DNA from: Viridibacterium sp047600765
GTDB lineage: Bacteria; Pseudomonadota; Gammaproteobacteria; Burkholderiales; Rhodocyclaceae
DNA: 64,000 bases
Assembly: GCA_047600765.1 (NCBI GenBank)
Contig: JASGKF010000001.1
Location: 1,426,001-1,490,000, forward strand
Direction: 5' to 3'
The notes beneath the pieces are model-generated. The model was not told the DNA's origin. It did not search any database and saw only the letters and a program-made list of their open reading frames with translations. Of this stretch, positions 11,693-20,373 are shown one piece after another. The position numbers were made by a program, and so were the translations under genes. Each line of letters opens with the position of its first letter. Position 1 is the first letter of the stretch.

Positions 11693-12811
11693 ATGCCCAA
11701 CACCCAGCCGCTAGACCTCGCCCTCTGCGACGCCCTGATCCAGCGTTACCAGCCCGACATCGACGCCATGACCGGCAAGGGTTGGGATCATTGCAACAGC
11801 GGCATCCTCAGCGGTATGTCCAAGATCTACAGCCGTCGCGACAAGCCTGCGTACCTGGACTACATCGCGCGCTTCGTCGACCGCTACGTAGCAGCAGATG
11901 GCAGCGTGAGCCATCTTTCGGACACGCTGGACGAGACGCATCCCGGCCTGTTGTGCCTGTTCATGTTCGAGCAGACGGGGCAGGCGCGTTACCGCACGGC
12001 GGCGCGCATCATGCGCGATCACTTCCTGGGCACGCCTGATCACCCCAGCCCTTTCCGCAAGACGAAGGACGGCGGCTACTGGCACAAGAACATGGAGAAG
12101 TACCGCAACGTGATGTCGGTGGACGGGATCTACATGGCCTATCCCTTCCTGACGCGTTACGCGGCCTTGTTCGGTGATGCCGAGGCGCTCGACACGGTGG
12201 TGCAGCAGATCCTGATGATCTCGGAGCGCTCGTTCAACATCACGAACGGCCTGCCCTATCACGCCTGGCATGCAGAGAAGAGCTTTGCCTGGGCCAACCC
12301 CATCACCGGCACTTCACCGCACTTCTGGAGCCGCGCTTCAGGCTGGTATGCGATGGGGCTGGTCGATGTGCTCGAAGACTTGCCGGCCGATCACGCCGGG
12401 CGCGCGACGCTGGCATTCCTGTTCCGCAGTCTTGCTGAGGGCGTTCGCCGCCATCAGCACGCGGATGGCATGTGGTACCACGTGCTGGATCGTGTGAATG
12501 AGGCTGGCAACTACCCGGAATCCAGTGCCACCGGCATGCTGGTGTATGCCTTGCAGAAAGGTGTGCGCATCGGCCTGTTGCCGCAGGACTTCGCCGACTG
12601 TGCGCAGCGCGGCTGGCAGGCGCTGCAAACGTACATTGCGACCTACAGCGACGGCGGGCCGCAGGTGTGTTCCGTCGCACCGGCGATGGGTGTGCAGCAA
12701 GATTACGCTGCCTACGTCGCCATCCGCCCGGTCAACGTGCCCTGCGCACAGGGCGTGCAGCATCCGCACGGCTACATCGGCGCCTTGATGGCGGCGGCGG
12801 AAATGGCCTGA
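11693..12811 (+). CDS. GH105 unsaturated rhamnogalacturonyl hydrolase
   Basis: 372 residues from ATG 11693 (MPNTQPLDLALC), nearly the length of Bacillus YteR (373). GH105 enzymes remove the unsaturated galacturonic acid left at the non-reducing end of rhamnogalacturonan fragments by lyases. An (alpha/alpha)6 barrel is expected. VMSVDGIYMAYPFLTRYA contains D144, matching the catalytic Asp143 of YteR, and DGMWYHVLD, ESSATGMLVYAL and QQDYAAY are further family stretches. There is no signal peptide, so it should act in the cytoplasm on imported oligosaccharides. An in-frame ATG 20 codons earlier adds a tail without family similarity. It fits with the PL1, PL9 and CE12-type genes further on; no sugar transporter is next to it. 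Confidence 0.92.
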   Translation: MPNTQPLDLALCDALIQRYQPDIDAMTGKGWDHCNSGILSGMSKIYSRRDKPAYLDYIARFVDRYVAADGSVSHLSDTLDETHPGLLCLFMFEQTGQARYRTAARIMRDHFLGTPDHPSPFRKTKDGGYWHKNMEKYRNVMSVDGIYMAYPFLTRYAALFGDAEALDTVVQQILMISERSFNITNGLPYHAWHAEKSFAWANPITGTSPHFWSRASGWYAMGLVDVLEDLPADHAGRATLAFLFRSLAEGVRRHQHADGMWYHVLDRVNEAGNYPESSATGMLVYALQKGVRIGLLPQDFADCAQRGWQALQTYIATYSDGGPQVCSVAPAMGVQQDYAAYVAIRPVNVPCAQGVQHPHGYIGALMAAAEMA

Positions 12812-12816
12812 GCGCT

Positions 12817-12881
12817 GTAGGGTGCGGCGCGTTTCGTGCAAACGGTTCGCTGACGCGTGGGCTCGCCGAGCCCACCCTGCA
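12817..12881. repeat. Intergenic repeat with GTAGGGTG ... CCCACCCTGC ends
   Basis: GTAGGGTGCGGCGCG starts 5 bp after the GH105 stop and is closed by GGGCTCGCCGAGCCC and CCACCCTGC. The inner GGGCTCGCCGAGCCC is a near-perfect hairpin. It looks like another member of the dispersed intergenic repeats and may serve as the transcript end for GH105. Confidence 0.5.
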
Positions 12882-12978
12882 TCACGCGCCTTCTGACGCA
12901 GCCGCAAGCGCGACGAGGGTGCCGCCCCAGTCTTCCATGGAATCGAAGATGGATTGCAGCTCAGTACGTACTGATGCG
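12882..12978 (-). pseudogene. Possible C-terminal gene remnant, unrecognised
   Basis: Downstream of the DUF4178 gene on the minus strand there is an open stretch reading VRTELQSIFDSMEDWGGTL and then VALAAASEGA before a stop. It has good codon character for this genome but no credible start, and it is out of frame with the gene before it. It could be the tail of a lost gene. I do not recognise the family, and this may be chance. Confidence 0.25.
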
Positions 12979-14313
12979 CTAGATAGCCTTGAGCAAAGCA
13001 GTCCCTAGAAAGAAGACAACTCCCACGTAAAGGATGTAGCCATACCTTCTGGCAAAGCTTTTCTCCGTCTCCGACGAAAGCGCGCTCGTCACCAGTTCTT
13101 CTGCACTGCCAACAGCGAACAGGGGAACCCACAAAAAGCCGATGCTCAGCCAGAACAGCACCACGCTGAACACCCCTCCAAGAAAGAAATTGGAGCAATT
13201 GAAAATCGTAAAAGCCAGGCTGCCATACAAAGCTGGCTTGCCGTGTGGGGACTCCTTCTCGCGAACGACTTTGACCGCTTCGGAAATTGCGATGACCAAG
13301 GCAATGCTCCCGAACGTTTTCAGCAGGAACAGAGCGAGCCCGCTGATGTATGACTCCAACCAGAAGTAGCCGAACAGAAGCGCAATCATCACGACCACCC
13401 AGGCCTTTGCGACCCGTCCCACATCATGCTCACCCGCTGCCTTCAGTGCAGCGGCGCTGAAGAGGGGCTTGTCGGTTGGTACCGAGGCGCCGCTCTCCCG
13501 CACCAGCCAGGAGTGGACGTGGAGGCCTTCAACAGCGGTCAGGGTCATCCAGCGGGTGTCCGACGGCGCAAGCTGCTTCAGAAGGACTGAGTCCAGCTGG
13601 AAGTACTCCGTATGCACCAGACGACTGCCTGGCACTGCACTCCAGTCAAAAGCGCCTTCCGCGTAGACCAGCTCGAACACGCGCGTCTCGCGCTTATGGA
13701 AACCGACACCTGCAGGCACGGCGTTGTCGCCGACTTCGTCAGGCTTGTCCACCAGGGAGCGGGCCCGCCACCAAGCTTCGTCTGTTTCGATAAGCCAGTT
13801 GAACTCTCCTGCTGGACTGGCAAGCAGGTAGTGGGTGGCTTCCGTCGCCGGCTTCGAGTCCAGCAAGTTGAAACGCAGCAATCCGATGAGTTGCCAGCGA
13901 ATACCTTCGATGTCAAAGCGGGTGCCGAGCGTCAGCGTCGATGCGCGCTGTTCATACACGGCATGCTGTCGCACCACAGTGAGCTGTCCTGCATTGACAG
14001 CGACTTCCGCATGGCATGCCGGACACATCAACAAGCGGATGTCAGGCGCGCTGACAATATCGCCCTGACAAGCCGGACAACGCGTGGCAAGCAGAAAGGT
14101 GGCCACGGATTGCGCGCCGGGGGTTGGTGCTGACCGGGGGGCCTCCTCCGTAATGGTATGAACTGGCGCAGGGAGACTGCGTTCAGCGGCTTCGGACGGA
14201 TCAGGCTGCCGGTTCACTGTTCCGCAGCGCGGGCAATCCTTCAATCTGCGGGGTCCTGCATCCAGGGGGATCGGGCTGCCGCAACGAACACAGGCAAAGC
14301 TGGGGAACGCCAC
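12979..14313 (-). CDS. DUF4178 zinc-ribbon membrane protein
   Basis: 444 residues from GTG 14313, which has CCGGAGAG about 8 bp upstream. Two zinc ribbons open the protein: CVRCGSPIPLDAG with CPRCG near residues 8-32, then CPACQGDI with CPACH at about 80-105. A soluble region with DUF4178 character follows (TRFDIEGIRWQLIGLLRF, YLLASPAGEFNWLIETDEAW). The last third has about four hydrophobic helices, so the C-terminus is anchored in the inner membrane. The family's function is unknown; its genes often lie near DUF350 and other membrane genes, none of which is evident here. It is transcribed towards GH105 and divergently from the beta-helix gene. Confidence 0.78.
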   Translation of the reverse strand: MAFPSFACVRCGSPIPLDAGPRRLKDCPRCGTVNRQPDPSEAAERSLPAPVHTITEEAPRSAPTPGAQSVATFLLATRCPACQGDIVSAPDIRLLMCPACHAEVAVNAGQLTVVRQHAVYEQRASTLTLGTRFDIEGIRWQLIGLLRFNLLDSKPATEATHYLLASPAGEFNWLIETDEAWWRARSLVDKPDEVGDNAVPAGVGFHKRETRVFELVYAEGAFDWSAVPGSRLVHTEYFQLDSVLLKQLAPSDTRWMTLTAVEGLHVHSWLVRESGASVPTDKPLFSAAALKAAGEHDVGRVAKAWVVVMIALLFGYFWLESYISGLALFLLKTFGSIALVIAISEAVKVVREKESPHGKPALYGSLAFTIFNCSNFFLGGVFSVVLFWLSIGFLWVPLFAVGSAEELVTSALSSETEKSFARRYGYILYVGVVFFLGTALLKAI

Positions 14314-14654
14314 AAATACTCTCCGGTAAGCGGATGTCGATGACCTTGTCGGGCTGGAGGATCATGACATGAACCTCCGGAGATGCGGCGCCAGATTCAG
14401 GCTGGATTTCATGCTGTTGCCAACAGGAAAGCACCCGCAGCAATCAATGCGGCACGCCACGACTCGCGCTGCGAAAGCCACGCCCGCATCGCAACATGAC
14501 AATGGAGTTTTTGCATTTTTGGCGTATACGTAGGCTGCAAAATACGCTCGGGGCGAGTCATTTTCGGTGTGCTAGCATGATTTTCGGCTATGCATTTTCC
14601 GGCCGCATTCAAAAATTCCAGAATCAAAAAACGATCAATCATCAGGAGACAACG
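14314..14654 (+). other. Divergent intergenic region upstream of the beta-helix gene
   Basis: About 340 bp with no convincing gene. The right half becomes A+T-rich (14560-14650) and must carry the promoter of the beta-helix gene; TGTGCTAGCAT near 14568-14578 could be an extended -10, but I see no matching -35. AGGAGA (14644-14649) is the ribosome-binding site for ATG 14655. The left half must carry the start signals of the DUF4178 gene. Confidence 0.5.
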
Positions 14655-15506
14655 ATGCGTGCATTTTCAATTCTTGACCGTTCCATGAAGCTATCCGCGC
14701 TGGGTGCCCTGCTGCTGTCCGCAGCAAGCTTCCAGGCCCAGGCATTCGACACCAGCAAGATCCCTTCGAAGCCGACCTCGCCCATCGTTGTGGAAAGCGG
14801 CCAGACCTATGACTTCGGCGGCCGCACGCTGGACGGCAGCAACATCACGGACAACGGTCTGTTCCGCTGCTGGGGCAAGGACAAGGTCGTCATCAAGAAC
14901 GTGACGGTGACGAACAATCCGCGCTACGCGATTCTTGCCCGCAACTGCACCAACGCCACCATCACCAACTTCACCATGAAGAACATGGCGAACAGCGTGG
15001 GTGGCATCCGCTTCGACATCGATGGCATCTCCAACGGCCTGAAGATGGACAAGATCACCGGTACGGATGTGGGCGGCCAGGCGATCGAAATCTGGAATGC
15101 GGACGGCTTCACCATCGGCGACGTGACCATCCACCGCTCGGGTGGCAGCGGCCTGCTGCTTGATGGCAGCAAGAACGGCACCATCGGCACGGTGACGGGC
15201 ACCTACAACAACCAGGGCGGTGGCTATGCGACCTTCCGCGTGGCGAACAGCAATGGTCCCAACATCAAGGTCAAGAAGGTCTATTCGCGCAACTCCGGCC
15301 GCGGCTTCTTCAGCGTGAGCAAGAGCGGTGGTGTGACGATCGACACGGTCGATATCGCCGGCGCGACGAGCGAAGGCATCTACATCCAGGACTCGACCAA
15401 CACCAAGGTGCTGAGCGGCAAGGTGCGCGGCACGCCGAACTGCCGTATCCGCGGCGGCTCGGGCAATTCGATTGCTGCGGACTGCGGCGGCGCGATCCAG
15501 AACTGA
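14655..15506 (+). CDS. Secreted right-handed beta-helix protein (pectate-lyase-like)
   Basis: 283 residues from ATG 14655 with a clear signal peptide (RSMKLSALGALLLSAASFQA then QA|FD). The mature part is a series of short repeats rich in N, G, I and V such as ITNFTMKNMANSVGG, ITGTDVGGQAIEIWNADGF and VTIDTVDIAGATSEGIYIQD, the pattern of parallel beta-helix coils found in pectate lyases, polygalacturonases and carbohydrate epimerases. No full PL1, PL3 or GH28 signature is visible, so the activity is open. It is followed by a strong hairpin terminator and by another secreted-protein gene, and it lies in the pectin region. A lyase, or a binding protein for pectin-like chains, are the leading options. 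Confidence 0.75.
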   Translation: MRAFSILDRSMKLSALGALLLSAASFQAQAFDTSKIPSKPTSPIVVESGQTYDFGGRTLDGSNITDNGLFRCWGKDKVVIKNVTVTNNPRYAILARNCTNATITNFTMKNMANSVGGIRFDIDGISNGLKMDKITGTDVGGQAIEIWNADGFTIGDVTIHRSGGSGLLLDGSKNGTIGTVTGTYNNQGGGYATFRVANSNGPNIKVKKVYSRNSGRGFFSVSKSGGVTIDTVDIAGATSEGIYIQDSTNTKVLSGKVRGTPNCRIRGGSGNSIAADCGGAIQN

Positions 15507-15529
15507 TGCGCTGGATGTGATCTTGATGT

Positions 15530-15565
15530 GAATGACAAGGGCCGCGATTGCGGCCCTTGTCATTC
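15530..15565 (+). terminator. Rho-independent-type hairpin after the beta-helix gene
   Basis: GAATGACAAGGGCCGC pairs perfectly with GCGGCCCTTGTCATTC around a GATT loop (16-bp stem), followed by a weak T-tract. It separates the beta-helix gene from the DUF6055 gene and may act in both directions. Confidence 0.75.
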
Positions 15566-15606
15566 TTGCGGCAAACAAAATTCCAAAAATTCCGGAGACA
15601 AGAATC

Positions 15607-17316
15607 ATGACAATGAAACACCTGCTCGGTGTCCTGGCATCGCTATGCCTGGTCACGGGCTCCCATGCGGCAACGGACTATCCGTCCGGCTACACGAAGT
15701 GCGTGCAGAACACCGGCGCCACCTGCTCGTTCAGCGGCACGCGCTCGGTTGCACTCGGCAAGTCCGGCAGCTTCGTGTACGGCACCTTCACCAACAGCGT
15801 CGTGTGCTCGAGCAGCAACTTCCCGAGCAACAGTTTCACGACGTCGGCGTGGTGCTCTTACGCGGGCTCGACGACCAGCAGTTCCAGCTCAGCCCCTGCG
15901 TCGTCCAGCTCCAGCAGCAAGGCATCGAGCTCGGTGGCGTCGAGTGTCGCTTCATCATCCAGCAGCAAATCGTCGAGCAGCAGTTCGGTATCGAGCAGCA
16001 AGTCTTCCAGCAGCGTCGCGTCGTCGGTGGCAAGCAGTGCCACGAGCTCTTACGCGGCCGTGACGTCGCAGTACGTCTATCGCAACATCACGACCAGCAA
16101 CGCGCTGTACAAAGACTCGGCACACTTCCGCGTCTACTACGGTGGCAGTGGCAAGACGGGGGGCGGCATTCTGGGCAGCAACAGCTCGGCGCAAGTCACC
16201 GAGATGCTGGACTACCTGGAATCGGCCTATGACTACTGGGTGGTGCAGCGTGGCTTCCGCTCGCCGGGTCGCCCGGTGAATGGCAAGTCAGGTGGGCCGT
16301 TCAAGATGAACGTCTACACCACCAACGATCTCGACGCAGGTGGTGCCATGGGTTACGACGCCAACGCGGGCTTGCCTTACCTGATCGTGCACACCAACCA
16401 GGTGGACTACTCGAACGTGTACGTCCATGAGTTCGGCCACTGCATCACGCTGTCCGAATACCTGTGGGTGGACAAGGGCAACACCGGCGCATGGTGGGAA
16501 ACGCTGGCGCAATGGCACACGGATACCTTCCTGGCCTTCGCCTCACAACACGCCACGGTGGCGGCACGTTACGGCCAGCCGACAACCGAAACCATCATCA
16601 ATCTCGACAGCACCATCAGCCAATCGCGCCTGACCCTGGTGCATGCTGACAACCGCTACGAAGCCTGGCCGTTCTTCAGCTACATCAGCGCGAATCCGGA
16701 CAACATCTCCGGCCTCGGCGCCAACGCCGTGCGCACCATGTACCGCTCGTACCAGGGCACGGAAACACCGCTGCACACGGTGGCGCGCATGTCGTCGACG
16801 AGCTGGCAGCGCGTGGTGGGCAACTACTGGGCACGCATGGCTTACATGGACATCAACCATCCGCTGGCGCAGCAGCAGTTGTTCAACAACATCAACAACA
16901 GCACGTTCCGCGCGAACTCGTATCGCAACCTGAGCACGGTCGCGACCAACACGTATCGCGTGATCAGTTCGCGTCAGCCCATGTATGGCGGCGCGAACAT
17001 CAACCCGCTCACCGTCACGGGTAGCGGCAGTGTGAGCTTCACGGTCAAGAACCTCGGCAATGGCCTGTCGGACAGCAACTTCACCGCCACGGTCGCGATC
17101 CGCAACACGTCGAACGGCTCGGTGCGCTACGTGCAGCTGGCCAGCGGTGCCGGTTCGGTGAGCATCGCCAGCGGCGAAGAGGCCAGCCTCGTCGTCGCCA
17201 ACACGCCGAACAACCTGATCACCTACGACGCCTTCGCCAGCACGAGCAGCTCGCCTGAAGTGAAGGGTTTGAACTACGAAGTGGTGATCGTCGGCGCCAA
17301 GCCGCGCGATCTGTAA
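15607..17316 (+). CDS. Secreted DUF6055-type zinc metallopeptidase with Cys module and poly-Ser linker
   Basis: 569 residues from ATG 15607, with CGGAGACAAG just upstream. Parts in order: signal peptide (KHLLGVLASLCLVTGSHA|A); a cysteine-containing module at residues about 22-88 (YPSGYTKC, TCSFSGTRSVALGKSGSF, SSAWCSYAG-like end); a serine-rich linker of about 60 residues; and a catalytic domain of about 400 residues. That domain has YVHEFGHCITLSEYLW with H274-E-F-G-H278, followed by GAWWETLAQWHTD, a zincin centre as in DUF6055 proteins. The end is a beta-rich domain. It should act outside the cell. The substrate is not known. The Cys module is nearly identical to the one in the PL9 pectate lyase, which ties this protein to plant-wall attack. 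Confidence 0.82.
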   Translation: MTMKHLLGVLASLCLVTGSHAATDYPSGYTKCVQNTGATCSFSGTRSVALGKSGSFVYGTFTNSVVCSSSNFPSNSFTTSAWCSYAGSTTSSSSSAPASSSSSSKASSSVASSVASSSSSKSSSSSSVSSSKSSSSVASSVASSATSSYAAVTSQYVYRNITTSNALYKDSAHFRVYYGGSGKTGGGILGSNSSAQVTEMLDYLESAYDYWVVQRGFRSPGRPVNGKSGGPFKMNVYTTNDLDAGGAMGYDANAGLPYLIVHTNQVDYSNVYVHEFGHCITLSEYLWVDKGNTGAWWETLAQWHTDTFLAFASQHATVAARYGQPTTETIINLDSTISQSRLTLVHADNRYEAWPFFSYISANPDNISGLGANAVRTMYRSYQGTETPLHTVARMSSTSWQRVVGNYWARMAYMDINHPLAQQQLFNNINNSTFRANSYRNLSTVATNTYRVISSRQPMYGGANINPLTVTGSGSVSFTVKNLGNGLSDSNFTATVAIRNTSNGSVRYVQLASGAGSVSIASGEEASLVVANTPNNLITYDAFASTSSSPEVKGLNYEVVIVGAKPRDL

Positions 17317-17324
17317 CAGGCAGC

Positions 17325-17348
17325 GCCCGGGGAGTCCGCTCCCCGGGC
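17325..17348 (+). terminator. Hairpin after the DUF6055 gene
   Basis: GCCCGGGGAG pairs with CTCCCCGGGC around TCCG, a 10-bp perfect G+C stem 9 bp after the stop codon. There is no clear T-run, so it may stop transcription only in part or stabilise the mRNA end. Confidence 0.6.
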
Positions 17349-17515
17349 TTGCCTCGCAGCCGGCGAGATTCGCAGCTCTGGGATTTGCAGCGAATGCCCC
17401 GAGGAAAGGCTCTTGGGCTCATTCGCTGCGGAGAACAGAATGACGTGCCGCATGTGCCAGCATGCCTTGGCGCAGCGGGTCATAAAACGTCTGTCCCATC
17501 GAAGAGGAGAACACC

Positions 17516-17935
17516 ATGAGAAGCTTCATCCAGCGTCTGCTGTGCGTTTCAGGTATCGCCCTTTCGCTCGCCTGCACCGGAGCATCCGCGCAGTCTTCAT
17601 CCGACGCGATCGCGCCAAGCTACGCGCCCGGCATCTCCGGCCGCGTGGTGGTCGCCCCCGCCGTGGGCTGTCTGGTCGCCACGAACTGCAGCAAGCCGCT
17701 CGCCAAGACCGTCGTGCAGATGCTCGACAAGGCGTCGGGCAAGCTCGTCGGCCAGGCTGTCACCAATGGCTCGGGCGGCTTCATCGCGACCGTGCCGGAA
17801 GGCAGCTACGTCGTGCATGTCGTCACGCCCTACTCGACGACCGGCTACCCGCGCTGCGCCGATACGGCGGTGAAGGTCAGCTCGACGACCTTCACCTACG
17901 TGAGCATCGTCTGCGATTCGGGTATCCGCACCTGA
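17516..17935 (+). CDS. Secreted protein with carboxypeptidase-regulatory-like fold
   Basis: 139 residues with a signal peptide (IQRLLCVSGIALSLACTGAS, then AQ). The mature part is one beta-sandwich of the kind seen in carboxypeptidase regulatory-like and SpaA-type domains: GISGRVVVAPAVG, TVVQMLDKASGKLVGQAVTN, GSGGFIATVPEGSYVVHVV. Four cysteines could form two disulphides. AGAGGAG lies before ATG 17516. It has no catalytic motif; a periplasmic or secreted binding or structural role is likely. It has its own terminator and probably its own promoter. Confidence 0.7.
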   Translation: MRSFIQRLLCVSGIALSLACTGASAQSSSDAIAPSYAPGISGRVVVAPAVGCLVATNCSKPLAKTVVQMLDKASGKLVGQAVTNGSGGFIATVPEGSYVVHVVTPYSTTGYPRCADTAVKVSSTTFTYVSIVCDSGIRT

Positions 17936-17962
17936 GCGCATCGTTCTGCTGATGATGTGAAG

Positions 17963-17990
17963 ACCCCCGGCTTGTCCGGGGGTTTTCTTT
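17963..17990 (+). terminator. Rho-independent terminator
   Basis: ACCCCCGG pairs with CCGGGGGT around a CTTGT loop, followed by TTTCTTT. It lies about 30 bp after the stop of the small secreted protein. Confidence 0.88.
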
Positions 17991-18053
17991 GGGACTTACA
18001 TACTTGAGTCCCTTGATGTGATTCTGAAGCCTTGCTCGTGCCCAAACCATCAT

Positions 18054-18127
18054 CATTCCCGCGAAAGCGGGAATCCACGTCTCGTACAAACATTGGTAAC
18101 AAGTGGATTCCCGCTTTCGCGGGAATG
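18054..18127. repeat. Pair of inverted dRS3-like repeat units
   Basis: Each arm contains ATTCCCGCGAAAGCGGGAAT, itself a 20-bp palindrome that fits the ATTCCC-N8-GGGAAT form of the neisserial dRS3 element. The two copies (18054-18078 and 18103-18127) are perfect 25-bp inverted repeats with 24 bp between them. Such elements are mobile-like dispersed repeats that can serve as phage or integron-type target sites. Confidence 0.75.
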
Positions 18128-18715
18128 ACAGAATCTTTGGGGGCTAAGGGAGTTGAGTATGTAGCTCCCTTTTCTTTTGTGCTCTACGTAGCGGGGTTTC
18201 GTCGAACAGACCTCCTGCCCGGCAAGCCCCGGGGACAAACGCCACGCACTTGTTCTGCACGCCGGAAACTCATCCTGATTCGTGATTTATTCACGCTCCG
18301 GAGACCTTTCCGGGCGCCTGCCAGGCCCCATTCGGGGCCGATTTCTCGCGGGTTCTGACGTTCTGCAACGGGCGCAAACCGCAGCCAGACTGGCTCGCCC
18401 GGGCGCGTCGCCACGGAGCTCAGCTCACCCTGTAAACCCCGGGATTTCCGCCGTAAGCAGACATATCAGGATCACCCGCCTGATGGTCTGGCAGTCCTGC
18501 CAGATCCGCATCCCGTTGTTCTATTTAAGTTTTTTTGATTTGCCGGCCCGGTAGGGCGTCAATTTTGCCTACCGTGACGAATTTGATGTTTCTGATAAAT
18601 ATGATGTTGTTTGTTTGTTCGGCTCGCCGACAATGAAGACATCGCCAGACCGATTCCGGCCAAGGCGAATGACAAAACGAAGCAGTAGCAAGACACCGAC
18701 TCTTCAGGGGACAAA
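18128..18715 (+). other. Long leader/intergenic region before the PL1 pectate lyase gene
   Basis: About 590 bp with no gene I can support. Several open frames on both strands lack coding character. The last 190 bp are A+T-richer (TTTAAGTTTTTTTGATT near 18526-18542, then TTGATG and TATGAT motifs) and should hold the promoter of the PL1 gene; I could not fix a -35/-10 pair with good spacing. The length suggests regulatory content. Confidence 0.45.
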
Positions 18716-20242
18716 ATGAACGCAATGCAGAAAACCACTCTGGCGCTGGGCCTCTCCCTCGCCTTCGGTAGCAGCGCCATGGCAGGCACGACGGGCGGCT
18801 TCTCGACGGCTGACGGCGGCAACAAGTCCGGCGCGCTGGCACGTACCGCCACCTCACTGCAAGGCATCATCGATGCGATTGCCGAAGCCAAGTCGGCGGC
18901 CAAGCCGCTGGTGGTGACCTACACCGGCAATGAAGACTCCCTGATCGCGACAATGGTCGCCAATCACACGAAGAACTCTTCTGGCGCTTGTCCTGTTCCG
19001 CGCTGGGATGAAACCTATCGCAAGGTGGAAGTCAGCGGCTTCACTTACGGCCTGACCATTCTGGGCGCCAATGGCTCGTCGGCCAACTTCGGCATCGTCA
19101 TCAAGAGTGGCTCCAGCGACGTGATCGTGCGCAACATGAAAATCGGTGCGCTGGCTGGTGCAGCGAATGATGCAGACATGATCCGCATCGACGGTTCGTC
19201 GAACGTCTGGATCGACCACAACGAACTCTTCGCGGTGAACAACGAGTGCACGGGCTCGCCCGATGGCGACCTGACCTTCGAAAGCGCGCTGGACATCAAG
19301 GGTGCTTCGCACAACATCACGGTGTCGTACAACTACATCCACGACAGCAAGAAGGTGGGCCTGGACGGTTCGTCGAACTCGGACATCCAGGGCGGCCGCA
19401 AGATCACCTTCCACCACAACATCTACTACAACGTGAACGGCCGCCTGCCGCTGCAACGCGGTGGCTGGACGCACATGTACAACAACACCTACGAGAAGAT
19501 CACGCTGACGGGCATCAACGTGCGTCAGGGTGGCTACTCGCTGATCGAGCGCAACTTCTTCCAGAACTCGATCGACCCGGTGGTGTGCTTCTTCGACGGC
19601 GGCAGCAACTGCGGCTTCTGGGATCTGCGCAACAACAACATCACCAGCACAGCTGACTTCGCCACCTACGGCATCACCTGGTCGACGCCTGCCAGCGGCG
19701 ACAAGAGCGCTTCCAACTGGACGAGCACCGCCACCTTCCCGCTCACCCTGCCCTACACCTATGAACCGGTGACGGCACAGTGCGCGAAGGACAAGCTGGC
19801 CAGCTACGCAGGTGTCGGCAAGAACGCAGCGCAACTGACCGCATCCGCTTGCGGCACGACCAGCTCCAGCAGCTCGGCCGCAGCGTCTTCGGTGGCCTCT
19901 TCGGTGGCATCGTCCAGCTCGTCGTCGCGCAGCTCCAGCTCGGTGGCGTCCTCCGCTGCTTCTTCGGTCGCATCGTCTGCAGCCAGCAGCGCAGCCAGCT
20001 CGTCTGCCGGTGGCACGCCGCCGACGCTGGCTGGTACGGGTGACTACCCCACGGGCTTCTCGAAGTGCGCCGACCTCAGCGGCACCTGCTCGATCAGCTC
20101 GGGCACCGGCTGGGTGGCCTTCGGTCGCGGTGGCAAGTGGGTGCTGAAGTATGTGGGCGTGGGCAACAGCGTAGCCTGTACCGTGGCCGTGTTCGGCAGC
20201 GACCCCGGCGGCAACCCGAACAAGTGCTCGAAGCAGAACTGA
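18716..20242 (+). CDS. Secreted PL1 pectate lyase with C-terminal Cys module
   Basis: 508 residues. The signal peptide (TTLALGLSLAFGSSAMA|GT) is followed by a PL1 parallel beta-helix of about 360 residues. Family motifs are SSNVWIDHNELF (the WIDH motif), ALDIKGASHNITVSYNYIHD with the calcium-binding acids, and HHNIYYNVNGRLPLQRGG, whose RLPLQR carries the catalytic and substrate-binding Arg residues. PL1 enzymes cut polygalacturonate by beta-elimination with Ca2+. A serine/alanine linker of about 70 residues leads to the last 66 residues, a copy of the shared Cys module (DYPTGFSKCADLSGTCSISS, then AVFGSDPGGNPNKCSKQ). Here the module is C-terminal; in three other proteins of the window it is N-terminal. 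A strong terminator follows. Confidence 0.95.
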   Translation: MNAMQKTTLALGLSLAFGSSAMAGTTGGFSTADGGNKSGALARTATSLQGIIDAIAEAKSAAKPLVVTYTGNEDSLIATMVANHTKNSSGACPVPRWDETYRKVEVSGFTYGLTILGANGSSANFGIVIKSGSSDVIVRNMKIGALAGAANDADMIRIDGSSNVWIDHNELFAVNNECTGSPDGDLTFESALDIKGASHNITVSYNYIHDSKKVGLDGSSNSDIQGGRKITFHHNIYYNVNGRLPLQRGGWTHMYNNTYEKITLTGINVRQGGYSLIERNFFQNSIDPVVCFFDGGSNCGFWDLRNNNITSTADFATYGITWSTPASGDKSASNWTSTATFPLTLPYTYEPVTAQCAKDKLASYAGVGKNAAQLTASACGTTSSSSSAAASSVASSVASSSSSSRSSSSVASSAASSVASSAASSAASSSAGGTPPTLAGTGDYPTGFSKCADLSGTCSISSGTGWVAFGRGGKWVLKYVGVGNSVACTVAVFGSDPGGNPNKCSKQN

Positions 20243-20263
20243 CGAGCTGAAGTACGGAAGTAA

Positions 20264-20293
20264 AAAGAGCGCCCTGCGGGGCGCTCTTTCTTT
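20264..20293 (+). terminator. Rho-independent terminator after the pectate lyase gene
   Basis: AAAGAGCGCCC pairs with GGGCGCTCTTT around a short CTGC-type loop, followed by CTTT. The A-rich 5' flank may make it work in both directions. Confidence 0.88.
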
Positions 20294-20373
20294 GTGCTTC
20301 AACGCATCGGGTACAAACCCCGATGGCAGCAGGCGTGGCTTGTGGAACACTGCGGGCAGTTGATTCCACAAAG

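Noticed and set aside
14201..14443. Short minus-strand open frame overlapping the start of the DUF4178 gene
   Set aside because: It overlaps a better supported gene and has no recognisable domain.
15890..16050. Tandem repeat or CRISPR-like array in the poly-serine regions (also 19860-20010, 33960-34130, 37600-37790)
   Set aside because: The repeats are irregular AGC/TCG serine codons of in-frame protein linkers, without equal spacers.
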